Origin: G965279355 sp965279355
GTDB lineage: Bacteria > Pseudomonadota > Alphaproteobacteria > CACIAM-22H2
Assembly (NCBI GenBank): GCA_965279355.1
Contig: OZ257155.1
Span: forward strand, 3,348,001 to 3,412,000
DNA: 64,000 nt
Direction of reading: 5' to 3'
Position numbers and translations under genes: made by a program. This document shows, piece after piece, positions 41,068 through 49,650 of the stretch; within the stretch, counting starts at the first letter, position 1, and each line of letters starts with the position of its first letter. The notes beneath the pieces were generated by a model. That model saw only the letters and a program-made list of their open reading frames with translations, ran no database searches and was not told where the DNA came from.

Positions 41068-42294
41068 TCAGCCGACCTTGCGGGCGGCCTCGTCCTTCTT
41101 GGCGGCGCGCAGCTCGGCGCAGGCCGCATCGATGATGCCCGTTGCCTCGGCGACGTGATCGGCCGTGATGATCAGCGGCGGGATCAGGCGGATGACATTG
41201 TCGCCGGCGACAGCCCCCAGCAGACCGTGCGCGCGGAACGCCGCCGCGACATCGCCATTGGGCACCTTGCACTTGAGGCCCAGCAGCATGCCGGTGCCGC
41301 GCACCTCTTCAAAGATGTCGCCGTGTTTGTCGACCATCTGCGAAAGCTGCTGGCGCAGATGGCTGGAGATCTGCTGCACCTTGTCGAAGAAATCGGGTGC
41401 GAGCATCAGGTCGAGCACCGCATTGCCGATCGCGCAGGCCAGTGGGTTGCCGCCATAGGTCGAGCCATGCGTGCCGGGCGCCATGCCGCTCGCGGCCCTG
41501 GCGGTGGCAAGGCAGGCGCCGAACGGAAAGCCGCCGCCCAGCGCCTTGGCCACCGGCATGATGTCGGGGGTCACGCCCAGCCATTCATGCGAGAACAGTT
41601 TGCCGGTGCGGCCCATGCCGGTCTGCACCTCATCCATGATCAGCAGCAGGTCGTGCTTGTCGCAGAGCGCGCGGACGTCGCGCAGGAACTGCGTCGAGAA
41701 CGCGCGGATGCCGCCTTCGCCCTGGATTGTCTCCAGCAGGATGCCAGCCGTTTCCGGCGTCACCGCCGCTTCGACAGCCTTGAAGTCCCCAAACGGCACC
41801 TGATCGAAGCCGTCGACCTTCGGACCGAAGCCTTCCAGGTACTTGTCATTGCCGGTGGCGGCGAGCGCCGCCAGCGTGCGGCCGTGGAAGGCGCCTTCGA
41901 AGGTGATGATGCGGAATTTCTCGGGGTGGCCCTTGGCGAACTGGTAGCGGCGGGTCACCTTGATCGCGCACTCGTTCGCTTCCGCGCCGGAGTTGGTGAA
42001 GAACACGGTGTCGGCGAAGGTGGCATCGACCAGCCGCTGGGCCAGACGTTCCTGCTCGGGAATGCGATAGAGGTTGGAGACATGCCACAGCTTGTGCGCC
42101 TGCGTCTCCAGCGCCTTCACCAGATAAGGATGGGCGTGGCCGAGGCCGGTCACCGCCAGGCCGCAGGCGAAATCGAGGAATCGCTTGCCGTCGGTCCCGA
42201 ACAGATAGGGGCCTTCGCCCCGTTCGAAGGCGATGTCGTTCCGCCGATAGGTCGGCATCACGGCGGGCATGACCGGCTTGGTCGCGACGTTCAA
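41068..42294 (-). CDS. argD: Acetylornithine aminotransferase
   Basis: This 408-residue class-III PLP aminotransferase interconverts N-acetylglutamate semialdehyde and N-acetylornithine. It includes FLDFACGLAVTGLGHAHPYLVKALE, FTNSGAEANECAIKV (phosphate site), and TFEGAFHGRTLAALAATGN. The cofactor Asp is in LLIMDEVQTGMGRTG, and the PLP lysine in DIMPVAKALGGGFPFGA. It is the first gene of the argD-argF pair. It could also act as succinyldiaminopimelate aminotransferase, as many ArgD proteins do. It is divergent from the 72-aa gene at 42481. Confidence 0.95.
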   Translation of the reverse strand: MNVATKPVMPAVMPTYRRNDIAFERGEGPYLFGTDGKRFLDFACGLAVTGLGHAHPYLVKALETQAHKLWHVSNLYRIPEQERLAQRLVDATFADTVFFTNSGAEANECAIKVTRRYQFAKGHPEKFRIITFEGAFHGRTLAALAATGNDKYLEGFGPKVDGFDQVPFGDFKAVEAAVTPETAGILLETIQGEGGIRAFSTQFLRDVRALCDKHDLLLIMDEVQTGMGRTGKLFSHEWLGVTPDIMPVAKALGGGFPFGACLATARAASGMAPGTHGSTYGGNPLACAIGNAVLDLMLAPDFFDKVQQISSHLRQQLSQMVDKHGDIFEEVRGTGMLLGLKCKVPNGDVAAAFRAHGLLGAVAGDNVIRLIPPLIITADHVAEATGIIDAACAELRAAKKDEAARKVG

Positions 42295-42480
42295 CGCTGC
42301 TCTCCTCGATGGTCGCGGACCCCGAGGATGGCGCAGCTTAGTGCCCTGCCCCCCACGAACCCCGCGAGAAAGCGGGCAATATTGGCTGATGTTGGCAGGA
42401 AGTCAAACCGGGCCGGGGGGCAGGCTAACCCGTTGATTTGGATCAATGCGGCCGGCCCGGAGCCGGGGCAGGATGGGACC

Positions 42481-42699
42481 ATGAACGATCCCCTCAGCCC
42501 CGAAGCGGTTGCCCCCCGTGTCGCCTACCTGCGCGAACAGGCCAAAGCCTGCGTCGATGTCGCCATGACCGTGGGCAATGTCGACGCCTTCCGGAAGCTT
42601 CTGGATCGCGCTGTTGGCTACCGGCAGGTCGCTCTGGCGCTGGAGCGCCAGGCCGTGCGGATCAAGGCCGCCCAAAAGCCGGACCGCAACGCCGCCTGA
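42481..42699 (+). CDS. Small helical hypothetical protein (72 aa)
   Basis: This 72-residue protein is almost wholly predicted helix (PRVAYLREQAKACVDVAM, then FRKLLDRAVGYRQVALALE) and ends in basic residues. It resembles the small uncharacterised helical proteins common in Hyphomicrobiales. The ATG is preceded by AGGATGGG at good spacing, supporting real translation. It is divergent from argD and its stop is five bases from the end of the convergent permease gene. Function unknown. Confidence 0.7.
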   Translation: MNDPLSPEAVAPRVAYLREQAKACVDVAMTVGNVDAFRKLLDRAVGYRQVALALERQAVRIKAAQKPDRNAA

Positions 42700-42703
42700 T
42701 CCC

Positions 42704-43534
42704 TCAGGCGCGCAGCTTGTAGCCGGTGCGCAGCATCCAGTGGCAGAGCGCGAACATGGCGCCATTGCAGGCCAGCATGATCACGATGCCCAGCGTCAGG
42801 TTGCTGTCGGCATGGCCAATGAAGCCGTAGCGGAATCCGTCGATCATGTAGAAGAACGGATTGAACAGCGCAATCTGGTGCCACGGCTCCGGCAACCGGT
42901 CCACGGTATAGAAGGTGCCGGACAGGAACGCGGCCGGCATCACGATGAAATTGGTGACCGCGGCCAGATGGTCGAGTTTCTGCGCCCAGATCCCGCCCGC
43001 CAGCCCGATCAGCGCCAGCAGCATCGATGCCGCGATGCCGTGAAACAGGATGAAGCCGATATTGTGCACATGCAGGTGCACGAAGGGCACCAGCACGGCG
43101 GCGGTCGCTGCGCCCACACAGAGTCCGCGCATCACGCCGCCGGCGGCAATGCCGATCGTCAGTTCAATGGCCGACAGCGGCGCCATCAGCGTGTCGACAA
43201 TGGTGCCCTGCATCTTGGCGATGCTCATCGACGATGAGGTGTTGGCGAAGGCGTTCTGCGCCATCGCCATGATGATCAGCCCCGACGCCAGGAACTCGGC
43301 GAAGCTGACGCCGCCGACCTGGCGCACGCTGCCGCCCAGCGCCAGCGCGAACACGGCCAGCAGCAGGATGGCCGTCATCACCGGGGCGACGATCGTCTGG
43401 GTAAAAACCTTGAGGAAGCGGCGGGATTCGCGCCAGCTCAGCGTCCACAGGCCGCGCCAGTTGATCGCACCGATGGTGCGGGCCTGAACCGTACTGACCT
43501 GGTCCAGCGGTAATGGTGTCGTGTCGGGTGGCAT
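42704..43534 (-). CDS. ABC-2 type transporter permease (orphan)
   Basis: This 276-residue membrane permease of the ABC-2 family (NodJ/YadH-like) exports lipids, polysaccharides or drugs with a partner ATPase. Six hydrophobic segments are visible, with FLASGLIIMAMAQNAFANTSSSMSIAKMQGTIVDTLMAPLS between TM2 and TM3, a typical ABC-2 coupling region. FLSGTFYTVDRLPEPWHQIALFNPFFYMIDGFRYGFIG is near the C-terminus, a strong YadH/NodJ hallmark. The ATG at 43534 is preferred; TTG 43573 would add 13 residues. No ATPase gene adjoins it, so its motor must lie elsewhere. Confidence 0.9.
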   Translation of the reverse strand: MPPDTTPLPLDQVSTVQARTIGAINWRGLWTLSWRESRRFLKVFTQTIVAPVMTAILLLAVFALALGGSVRQVGGVSFAEFLASGLIIMAMAQNAFANTSSSMSIAKMQGTIVDTLMAPLSAIELTIGIAAGGVMRGLCVGAATAAVLVPFVHLHVHNIGFILFHGIAASMLLALIGLAGGIWAQKLDHLAAVTNFIVMPAAFLSGTFYTVDRLPEPWHQIALFNPFFYMIDGFRYGFIGHADSNLTLGIVIMLACNGAMFALCHWMLRTGYKLRA

Positions 43535-43592
43535 GATGTCGGCGAACTTAAGCCTGTCGTCGCGGAGGGGCAAGCGACGCTAAGATGCCGCG

Positions 43593-44144
43593 ATGTCGCG
43601 CCGCCGCGTTTCCCCCGTTACGCCAGCCGGACTGGAAAAATCCGCGCTCGCCTACCTTGAGCGCTTTGCCTGCTCGACCGAACAGCTGCGCCGCGTGCTC
43701 AACCGGCGCATCGAGCGCGCGGCCCGCGCCGGCCTCAACGACCGCGAGGAGGCGAAGGAGTGGGTGGCGCCGCTGATCGCCAGACTGGCGGCACGGCGGC
43801 TGCTCAACGACCGGCTCTACGCCGAAGGCCGCGCGCGCAGTCTCAGCCGGCAGGGCAAGCCGCGCGGTGCCATCGCCCGCACGCTTCAAGTAAAGGGCGT
43901 CGGTAAAGAGGACATCGCAGCTGCGCTGGGCGGACTTGAAGAGGACGGCGAGACCGATCTTGCGGCAGCGGTGCGCCTTGCCAAGCGCAAACGGCTCGGC
44001 CCGTTCCGCCCGGCGAAGGACCGCAAGGACCGCCGCGACCGCGATATGGCCGCACTCGGCCGCGCCGGCTATTCGTTCGAGATCGCCCGCAAGGTGGTGG
44101 ATGCGGAGTCGGTGGAGGTGCTGGAGGAGGACGACGGATCTTGA
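43593..44144 (+). CDS. recX: Regulatory protein RecX
   Basis: This 183-residue RecX-family protein modulates RecA filaments. It consists of three-helix repeats: ALAYLERFACSTEQLRRVLNRRI, LIARLAARRLLNDRLYAEGRARSLSRQGKPRGAIARTLQVKGV (RecX core), and DMAALGRAGYSFEIARKVV. The basic insertion AKRKRLGPFRPAKDRKDRRDRD is typical of alphaproteobacterial RecX. It is not next to recA here. It is divergent from the permease gene, with 58 bases between the two starts. Confidence 0.9.
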   Translation: MSRRRVSPVTPAGLEKSALAYLERFACSTEQLRRVLNRRIERAARAGLNDREEAKEWVAPLIARLAARRLLNDRLYAEGRARSLSRQGKPRGAIARTLQVKGVGKEDIAAALGGLEEDGETDLAAAVRLAKRKRLGPFRPAKDRKDRRDRDMAALGRAGYSFEIARKVVDAESVEVLEEDDGS

Positions 44145-44225
44145 AATTGGCGGCTGGGAGCGTAGGCGCCTCCTTCTCTATACTGGACCCGGTGCTGATG
44201 CGATCGAACACGTAAGGAGCAAGCG

Positions 44226-44621
44226 ATGACGACGAATTTTGTAAGTGTCCGTTACATCGTGGATGACGTGGAGGCCGCCGTGGCTTGGTACACCCAAAAT
44301 CTGGGGTTCAAGCTGCTCACTAGCGCCGCGCCCGCTTTTGCCGACGTTGCGCGGGGATCGCTTCGGCTTCTGCTGAGCGGCGAAAAAAGTTCAGCCGGAC
44401 GGCCGATGGCGGATGGCGTGCGGCCGCAGCCGGGTGGCTGGAACCGGATCCATCTCATCGTCGAGGATATCGCCGCCGAGGTTGCGCGGCTGAAGGCCGC
44501 CGGCGTGCGCTTCCGCAATGACATCGTGACCGGGCCCGGTGGTTCGCAGGTTCTCCTGCAGGATCCCGCCGGGAATCTGGTGGAGCTGTTTCAGCCCGGC
44601 CAGCCCGTCAGGACGGCGTAA
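44226..44621 (+). CDS. VOC-family (glyoxalase-like) protein
   Basis: This 131-residue single-domain vicinal-oxygen-chelate protein contains VSVRYIVDDVEAAVAWYTQNLGFKLLT, GGWNRIHLIVEDIAAEVARLKAAGVRFRND and VLLQDPAGNLVELFQP. The His of RIHLIV and the Glu of NLVELF are the expected metal ligands. The first ligand position carries Arg/Tyr rather than His, so metal binding may be partial. Members range from glyoxalase I to antibiotic-resistance proteins, and the substrate is unknown. A ribosome site AAGGAGC precedes the ATG. Its end overlaps the convergent transglutaminase gene by 14 bases. Confidence 0.88.
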   Translation: MTTNFVSVRYIVDDVEAAVAWYTQNLGFKLLTSAAPAFADVARGSLRLLLSGEKSSAGRPMADGVRPQPGGWNRIHLIVEDIAAEVARLKAAGVRFRNDIVTGPGGSQVLLQDPAGNLVELFQPGQPVRTA

Positions 44622-45474
44622 CGCTCACCTCGACCCACATGCCATGGAAGGCGTCGGTCATGCCGACGAAGCTGCCGGCCACCGGCATCGCCTGCGCGAT
44701 GTCGCGCACGACGGCGACGGGAATCAGGTTGTGACCGCCGACGCTGCGGTTGGTCGGATCGAAGGAAATCCAGCCGGCGCCTGGAATGTAGATCTCCGCC
44801 CACGCATGGGTTGAGCCCGCGCCGCTGGAGCCGATGCTCGACTGATCCTGATTGTAGAGATAGCCCGACACGATCCGGGCGCCGAAGCCCAGGCTGCGCG
44901 CCGCCTCGACGAACAGCACCGCGAAGTCGCGACAGGAACCCCAGCCGCGATCGAGGGTCTCGCGCGGCGTCTGCGTGCCTTCGTCGTCGCGCTCCTGATA
45001 ACGGATCTTCTCCGCCACGCCGATGCTCAGGTCCTTAAGCAGCGAGAGCGTGTCGGTCGGCTTGCTGCGGATGAAACCCTGCGCCCAGTTGCGCAGCTGC
45101 GCCGACGGGTCCGCATATTGCGGGACGACAAGGCCGTCGAGATCGGTCCGGTCGTCGGTCGAGTAGAAGAAGGGATAGGAGATGGCCGACGCGGCGATAT
45201 CGAAGACCGGCCAGGCGGCGGCGCTGAGTTCGACCTTCGCCACGCTCGCAATCTCCAGATGATCGGTCATGGTCTGGAACTGCGCGGTGGCGACGGCATT
45301 GCCCCGCACGTCGTGCGCCCAGGTCACTTTCGCCGACGGCGTCACCGTCACGTCGCTGGAGATCAGGCGCAGGTCGCGGGATTCCCGCGGCCGCAACATC
45401 AGGCGATGCGGTCCGAGCGCCACCGGCTGATGATAGCGATAGGTCGTGCGGTGACGGATGGTGAGCAGGGTCAA
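44608..45474 (-). CDS. Transglutaminase-like cysteine protease family protein
   Basis: This protein of about 288 residues has an N-terminal beta domain (IRHRTTYRYHQPVALGPHRLMLRPRE) followed by a transglutaminase-like papain fold. The triad is Cys in RGWGSCRDFAVLFVEAARSLGFGARIVSGY, His in STHAWAEIYIPGAGW, and Asp in SFDPTN. The family includes cytosolic peptidases often encoded with alpha-E and circularly permuted ATP-grasp genes, which are not here. The start is uncertain: TTG 45474 (TLLTIRHRTTYRY) gives the standard family N-terminus, while the frame extends to 45576. There is no signal peptide. Confidence 0.87.
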   Translation of the reverse strand: MTLLTIRHRTTYRYHQPVALGPHRLMLRPRESRDLRLISSDVTVTPSAKVTWAHDVRGNAVATAQFQTMTDHLEIASVAKVELSAAAWPVFDIAASAISYPFFYSTDDRTDLDGLVVPQYADPSAQLRNWAQGFIRSKPTDTLSLLKDLSIGVAEKIRYQERDDEGTQTPRETLDRGWGSCRDFAVLFVEAARSLGFGARIVSGYLYNQDQSSIGSSGAGSTHAWAEIYIPGAGWISFDPTNRSVGGHNLIPVAVVRDIAQAMPVAGSFVGMTDAFHGMWVEVSVTPS

Positions 45475-45617
45475 CGGAAGAGCCGCACGGACTTGGCCAG
45501 AGGCATCAGCGACGTCCAGTAATATAAAAAGCGATTGTAGCAGATAACGCGTTGTTATTCGGCGTGGCTGTCCCAAATGAGACAGGCGGATAAAAAGCTC
45601 CGCGGGAGGCTCATCGC

Positions 45618-46079
45618 ATGCACAATCGAACCACCGACACGCGAGTCACATTCTTCCGGCCCTTCAAGCTGGCGGGGATGGATCGTGCGCATCCCGCGGG
45701 GTCCTACGTGATCGAGACCGACGAGGAGCAGCTCGAGGGCGTGTCGTTCCCGGCGTACCGACGCACCGAGACCTATATCGTCCTGCCCGGACTGGCCGGC
45801 GGCGCGATCCGCAGCGAGACGGTGAAGATCTCCGCCGAGGAGCTGAAAGCGGCTCTTGGCGCGAAACTGGAGACGGCATCAATCGCCGAGACGTCGACGG
45901 GCGGTCCGGAACTGACGGTTCAAAAACTCCTGGACACCGCGACCGTGCAGACGGCGCTCTCCAGCGCCAGTGAAGATTCTCTCCGGCACCTCAGGCACTG
46001 GGAGCATCGCCGACGCTTCCTCGCTCCTGCCGATATGGCAGAGGCGCTTGAGCGCTGGGAGTGGGAAGGCGGCGCTTAG
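45618..46079 (+). CDS. Conserved hypothetical protein (153 aa)
   Basis: This 153-residue soluble protein has an N-terminal beta-rich half (VTFFRPFKLAGMDRAHPAGSYVIETDEEQLEGVSFPAYRRTETYIVLP) that looks like a small barrel. The C-terminal half is helical and ends in WEWEGGA. I do not recognise a named family, though similar text occurs in Bradyrhizobium-like genomes. It is divergent from the transglutaminase gene and followed by a weak hairpin with a T-run at 46137-46157. Function unknown. Confidence 0.7.
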   Translation: MHNRTTDTRVTFFRPFKLAGMDRAHPAGSYVIETDEEQLEGVSFPAYRRTETYIVLPGLAGGAIRSETVKISAEELKAALGAKLETASIAETSTGGPELTVQKLLDTATVQTALSSASEDSLRHLRHWEHRRRFLAPADMAEALERWEWEGGA

Positions 46080-46136
46080 GTCGTCTACCTGAAGATCCAC
46101 ACCAGTCCGCTATTCGACGCGAATAAATATTTATCA

Positions 46137-46157
46137 CTCAATTCATTGAGCTTTTTT
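46137..46157 (+). terminator. Putative Rho-independent terminator
   Basis: CTCAA-TTCA-TTGAG is followed by C and six T, 58 bases after the stop of the 153-aa gene. The 5-bp stem is weak and AT-rich, but the T-run and position fit a terminator. The rest of the 284-base gap to the manA-like gene holds nothing I can identify. Confidence 0.45.
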
Positions 46158-46363
46158 GTCTCGATGTGTGCCGGCGGCTTGCTTAAGGCCCTGTCGTCCT
46201 TATCTAAATAACGGCGCGCGATACAAGCGCAGTGCTTTCAGGGTGCGACGGCTGTTCGTTTGCCGTCGGGGGATCTGCGCCCGGGTCGCCAATCGGAAAT
46301 TGAAACAAGAAGCCGGCCTGGCTGTCGCCATTCTATGGGCGGGCCTGCTGTGCGGAGACCACC

Positions 46364-47332
46364 ATGACCATCGCGCATGCGGGTATTCGGGTGGTGCAGA
46401 AACCGTGGGGCAGCACCGATCTTCGTCCCTGGAGCGACGTCCGCCTCGACGATGGGGCCGTTGGTGAGCTGTGGTTTCAGGGCGGCGAGGCGGACGCGCC
46501 GGAAAACGCTCTGCTCCTCAAGCTGCTGTTCACCACGCAGCCGCTGTCCATTCAGGTCCATCCTGACGATGCCTTCGCGCGCTCGATCGGCCTTGCGAAC
46601 GGGAAGAACGAGGCCTGGCATGTCCTGTCCGCAGCACCCGGTGCCAAAGTCGCGGTTGGCCTGAAGCGGAAACTTGCCCCCGGTCAGTTGCGAGATGCGA
46701 TTGCCGATGGCTCGATTGCCGAGCTGGTCCAGTGGACGTCAGTCGCCAAGGGCGACAGCATCTTTATTCCGGCCGGCACCATCCACGCCATCGGCGCGGG
46801 GCTGGTGATCGCGGAGATTCAGCAACGAAGTGACGCGACCTTCCGTCTGTTCGACTACGGACGGCAGCGCGAAACCCATACCGAAAATGCGGTCGCGGTT
46901 TCCCATACCGGGCCGGCTGACTGTCAGGTCAGTCCGGCGCCATTGACCGAAGCCAGAACCCAACTTGTCGCCAACGCGCACTTTGTCCTTGAGCGGATCG
47001 AGTTGTCGCCGCACTCGACCTGGATTGTCGATGCAACGAAAGAAACCTGGCTTCTGGTTCTTGAAGGTGCAGCGCGGGTCGGGCCGATCGATGCAGCCAT
47101 CGGCGATGCCGTCTTTCTAAAGGCGCACCGCGCCGATCTGAAGGCCGGCGCGAACGGGCTGACGGGGCTGCTGGCCTATGTGGGGAGCGAGACCGATCCC
47201 GCCTTGCTGGTTGAGCGGTCCGTCGTCCTTCCGATAGCGGCCACTCTTCCGGTGGTCCGGGTTTCGCCACCATCCCTTTATCAACGGGCAACGCTGGGCT
47301 GGTCCGGCCGTCCGACCGGAGTGCGATCATGA
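46364..47332 (+). CDS. manA: Class I mannose-6-phosphate isomerase
   Basis: This 322-residue zinc enzyme of the cupin fold interconverts mannose-6-phosphate and fructose-6-phosphate. Zinc ligands lie in KLLFTTQPLSIQVHPDDAFA (Gln, His), in KNEAWHVLSA (Glu, near residue 87), and in GDSIFIPAGTIHAIGAGLVIAEIQQRSD (His). The C-terminal cupin half follows, and the length is that of the short bacterial class. The ATG at 46364 follows GGAG. Its stop overlaps the start of the GT4 gene by four bases, so the two are translationally coupled. In this cluster it probably supplies or recycles mannose units. Confidence 0.9.
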   Translation: MTIAHAGIRVVQKPWGSTDLRPWSDVRLDDGAVGELWFQGGEADAPENALLLKLLFTTQPLSIQVHPDDAFARSIGLANGKNEAWHVLSAAPGAKVAVGLKRKLAPGQLRDAIADGSIAELVQWTSVAKGDSIFIPAGTIHAIGAGLVIAEIQQRSDATFRLFDYGRQRETHTENAVAVSHTGPADCQVSPAPLTEARTQLVANAHFVLERIELSPHSTWIVDATKETWLLVLEGAARVGPIDAAIGDAVFLKAHRADLKAGANGLTGLLAYVGSETDPALLVERSVVLPIAATLPVVRVSPPSLYQRATLGWSGRPTGVRS

Positions 47333-49605
47333 AGCAGTTGAGCAGCGTTGCCTTTATCGGCAATTCATTGCCCCGCCGTTGCGGAATCGCGACGTTCACG
47401 AGCGATCTGCAGCAGGCCGTCGCCGCGGCAGATACCAGCGTGAGCACGACCATCGTGGCGATGACAGATCACGATAACGTCTACGATTATCCCGAAGTTG
47501 TCCGCTGTCAGATCAACGATCAGAATGTGGATGAGTACATCCGCGCCGCCGATTTTCTGAATTCCGGTGGATACGAGGTTGTTTCCCTGCAGCACGAATA
47601 TGGAATCTTCGGCGGCGAGGCCGGCGGCCATATCGTGTCGCTGCTGTCCCGGCTGACGATGCCGGTTGTCACCACGCTGCATACCGTCCTGGCCGCGCCG
47701 ACTGAGGCGCAACGCGGTGTCATGAATCGCATTCTCGATGTCTCGACCCGGGTTGTGGTCATGGCCGAGAAGGGCCGGGAGTTGCTGCGCAGTGTCTACC
47801 GGGTGCCGGCGGACAAGATCGACGTCATCCCGCATGGCATTCCCGACGTCGCCTTTGTCGAGCCCGATGACGCGAAGTCCAGTCTGGGTTTCAGTGGAAG
47901 CTCCGTGATCCTGACCTTCGGTCTTATTTCGCCGAGCAAGGGCATAGAAGTGATGATCGACGCGATGCCGGCGATCCTGAAAAGCCGCGCCGATGCCGTC
48001 TACGTCATCCTAGGCGCGACTCATCCCAATCTCGTCCGGGACCAGGGCGAAGCGTATCGCGAGAGTTTGAAGGCACGTGCCCGGGAACTCGGAGTTGAGG
48101 ATCATGTCGTGTTTCTCGACCGGTTCGTCGATCTCAAGACGCTGCTTGAATTCATTTCGATGTGCGATGTCTACGTCACGCCGTATCTCAACGAGGCGCA
48201 GATGACGTCGGGCACGCTGGCCTACAGCTTCGGCCTGGGGAAAGCCGTGGTTTCGACGCCCTACTGGCATGCCAGGGAGTTGCTGGCGGATGGGCGCGGC
48301 ATTCTGGTTCCCTTCGGCGATGCTGCCGCCATCGGTCACGAGATCGCTGGCCTGTTCAACGACGGGCCGAGGCGGCAGGCGATGCGCCTGCGTGCTTATA
48401 CAAGCAGTCGGTCAATGACATGGCAGAAGACCGCGGAGCGCTATCTGGCCGCTTTTGAATCCACCCGGCGCGGGCAGAGGTTGACGGTCATTGCGGGGCG
48501 GAACGACAACATGCCGCCCCAGGCCGGTCACGCGCCGCCGGCGATGGAGTTCGGGCATCTGCTCACGATGTGCGACGATACCGGCCTTCTGCAGCATGCG
48601 ATCCATTCGGTCCCCGACCGTCATCACGGCTATTGCGTCGACGACAATGCACGCGCGCTGCTGCTGGCATCGACTCTCGGTTATCCCGGCGAACGGCGCC
48701 TGCCCGAACTGCTGACGACCCGGCTGGCCGCCTTCGTCCAGCATGCCTGGAATCCCGATGTGAAGCGGTTCCGCAACTTCATGAGCTTCGACCGGCGCTG
48801 GCTTGAGGATCGCGGATCCGAAGACAGTCATGGCCGCACGCTCTGGGCGCTGGGAGAATGCGCCCGCGGCGATGTGCAACCATCACGGCGGCGGTGGGCC
48901 GCCGGACTGTTCGTCGAGGCATTACCGATCGTCGAAAGCTTCCACTCGCCGCGCGCCTGGGCCTTCGCATTGCTTGGACTGGACGCCTATTGCGCGACGC
49001 TGCCCGGCGACTTCGCCGCCGACCGCATGCGCCGCGTTCTCGCCGACCGGCTGATGCACCTGCTGTCGCAGGTCGCGACGGAGGATTGGGTCTGGTTCGA
49101 GAACGGGCTGACCTACGAGAACGCACGCCTGTCCCAGGCGCTGATCGTGACCGGCAGGGCCACGGCGGAAGCCGGCTATGTTGCGGCCGGTCTCAAATCG
49201 CTGCGCTGGCTTATGACGCTGCAGACCTCCGCCTCCGGCTGCTTCAGGCCGGTGGGGACGGAAGGCTTCGGCGAACTGCGCACGCCGCCGCATGCGTTCG
49301 ACCAGCAGCCGGTGGAGGCCGCCGCCACGGTTGCCGCATGCCTTGCGGCAAGCCAGGTGGATAGCACCACGCAATGGAATACGGAGGCTGCGCGGGTCTT
49401 TGCGTGGTTCCTGGGGGGCAACGACCTTTCGGCGTCGCTGGTTGATCCGGAGACGGGAAGCTGTAGCGACGGGCTGCATCGCGACCGCCCCAACGAAAAT
49501 CGCGGCGCCGAATCCGTGCTCTCCTATCTTCTTGCGCTGTCGGACATCCGGCAGATGGTCCATCGCGGCATGGACGACATCAAGGCGCGCGCCCGCCTCG
49601 CCTGA
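47329..49605 (+). CDS. GT4 glycosyltransferase with C-terminal (alpha/alpha) glycosidase-like domain
   Basis: This is a 758-residue two-domain protein. Residues 1-385 form a GT4-type retaining glycosyltransferase, with NSLPRRCGIATFTSDLQ, QHEYGIFGGEAGGHI, TLHTVLAAPTEAQR, the donor-binding VILTFGLISPSKGIEVMI, and YLNEAQMTSGTLAYSFGLGKAVVST. Residues 410-750 look like an (alpha/alpha)6 toroid of glycosidase type, with HHGYCVDDNARALLLASTL, SEDSHGRTLWALGECARG and ENGLTYENARLSQALI. It is coupled to manA upstream and followed 45 bases later by a GH130 phosphorylase. A mannosyl donor or acceptor is therefore likely. The linkage made is unknown, and the toroid may bind or trim the product. Confidence 0.85.
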   Translation: MKQLSSVAFIGNSLPRRCGIATFTSDLQQAVAAADTSVSTTIVAMTDHDNVYDYPEVVRCQINDQNVDEYIRAADFLNSGGYEVVSLQHEYGIFGGEAGGHIVSLLSRLTMPVVTTLHTVLAAPTEAQRGVMNRILDVSTRVVVMAEKGRELLRSVYRVPADKIDVIPHGIPDVAFVEPDDAKSSLGFSGSSVILTFGLISPSKGIEVMIDAMPAILKSRADAVYVILGATHPNLVRDQGEAYRESLKARARELGVEDHVVFLDRFVDLKTLLEFISMCDVYVTPYLNEAQMTSGTLAYSFGLGKAVVSTPYWHARELLADGRGILVPFGDAAAIGHEIAGLFNDGPRRQAMRLRAYTSSRSMTWQKTAERYLAAFESTRRGQRLTVIAGRNDNMPPQAGHAPPAMEFGHLLTMCDDTGLLQHAIHSVPDRHHGYCVDDNARALLLASTLGYPGERRLPELLTTRLAAFVQHAWNPDVKRFRNFMSFDRRWLEDRGSEDSHGRTLWALGECARGDVQPSRRRWAAGLFVEALPIVESFHSPRAWAFALLGLDAYCATLPGDFAADRMRRVLADRLMHLLSQVATEDWVWFENGLTYENARLSQALIVTGRATAEAGYVAAGLKSLRWLMTLQTSASGCFRPVGTEGFGELRTPPHAFDQQPVEAAATVAACLAASQVDSTTQWNTEAARVFAWFLGGNDLSASLVDPETGSCSDGLHRDRPNENRGAESVLSYLLALSDIRQMVHRGMDDIKARARLA

Positions 49606-49650
49606 GGCGCCGCCGCGCGTTCGCCTTCACACCGAAAAGCCGGAGATATT

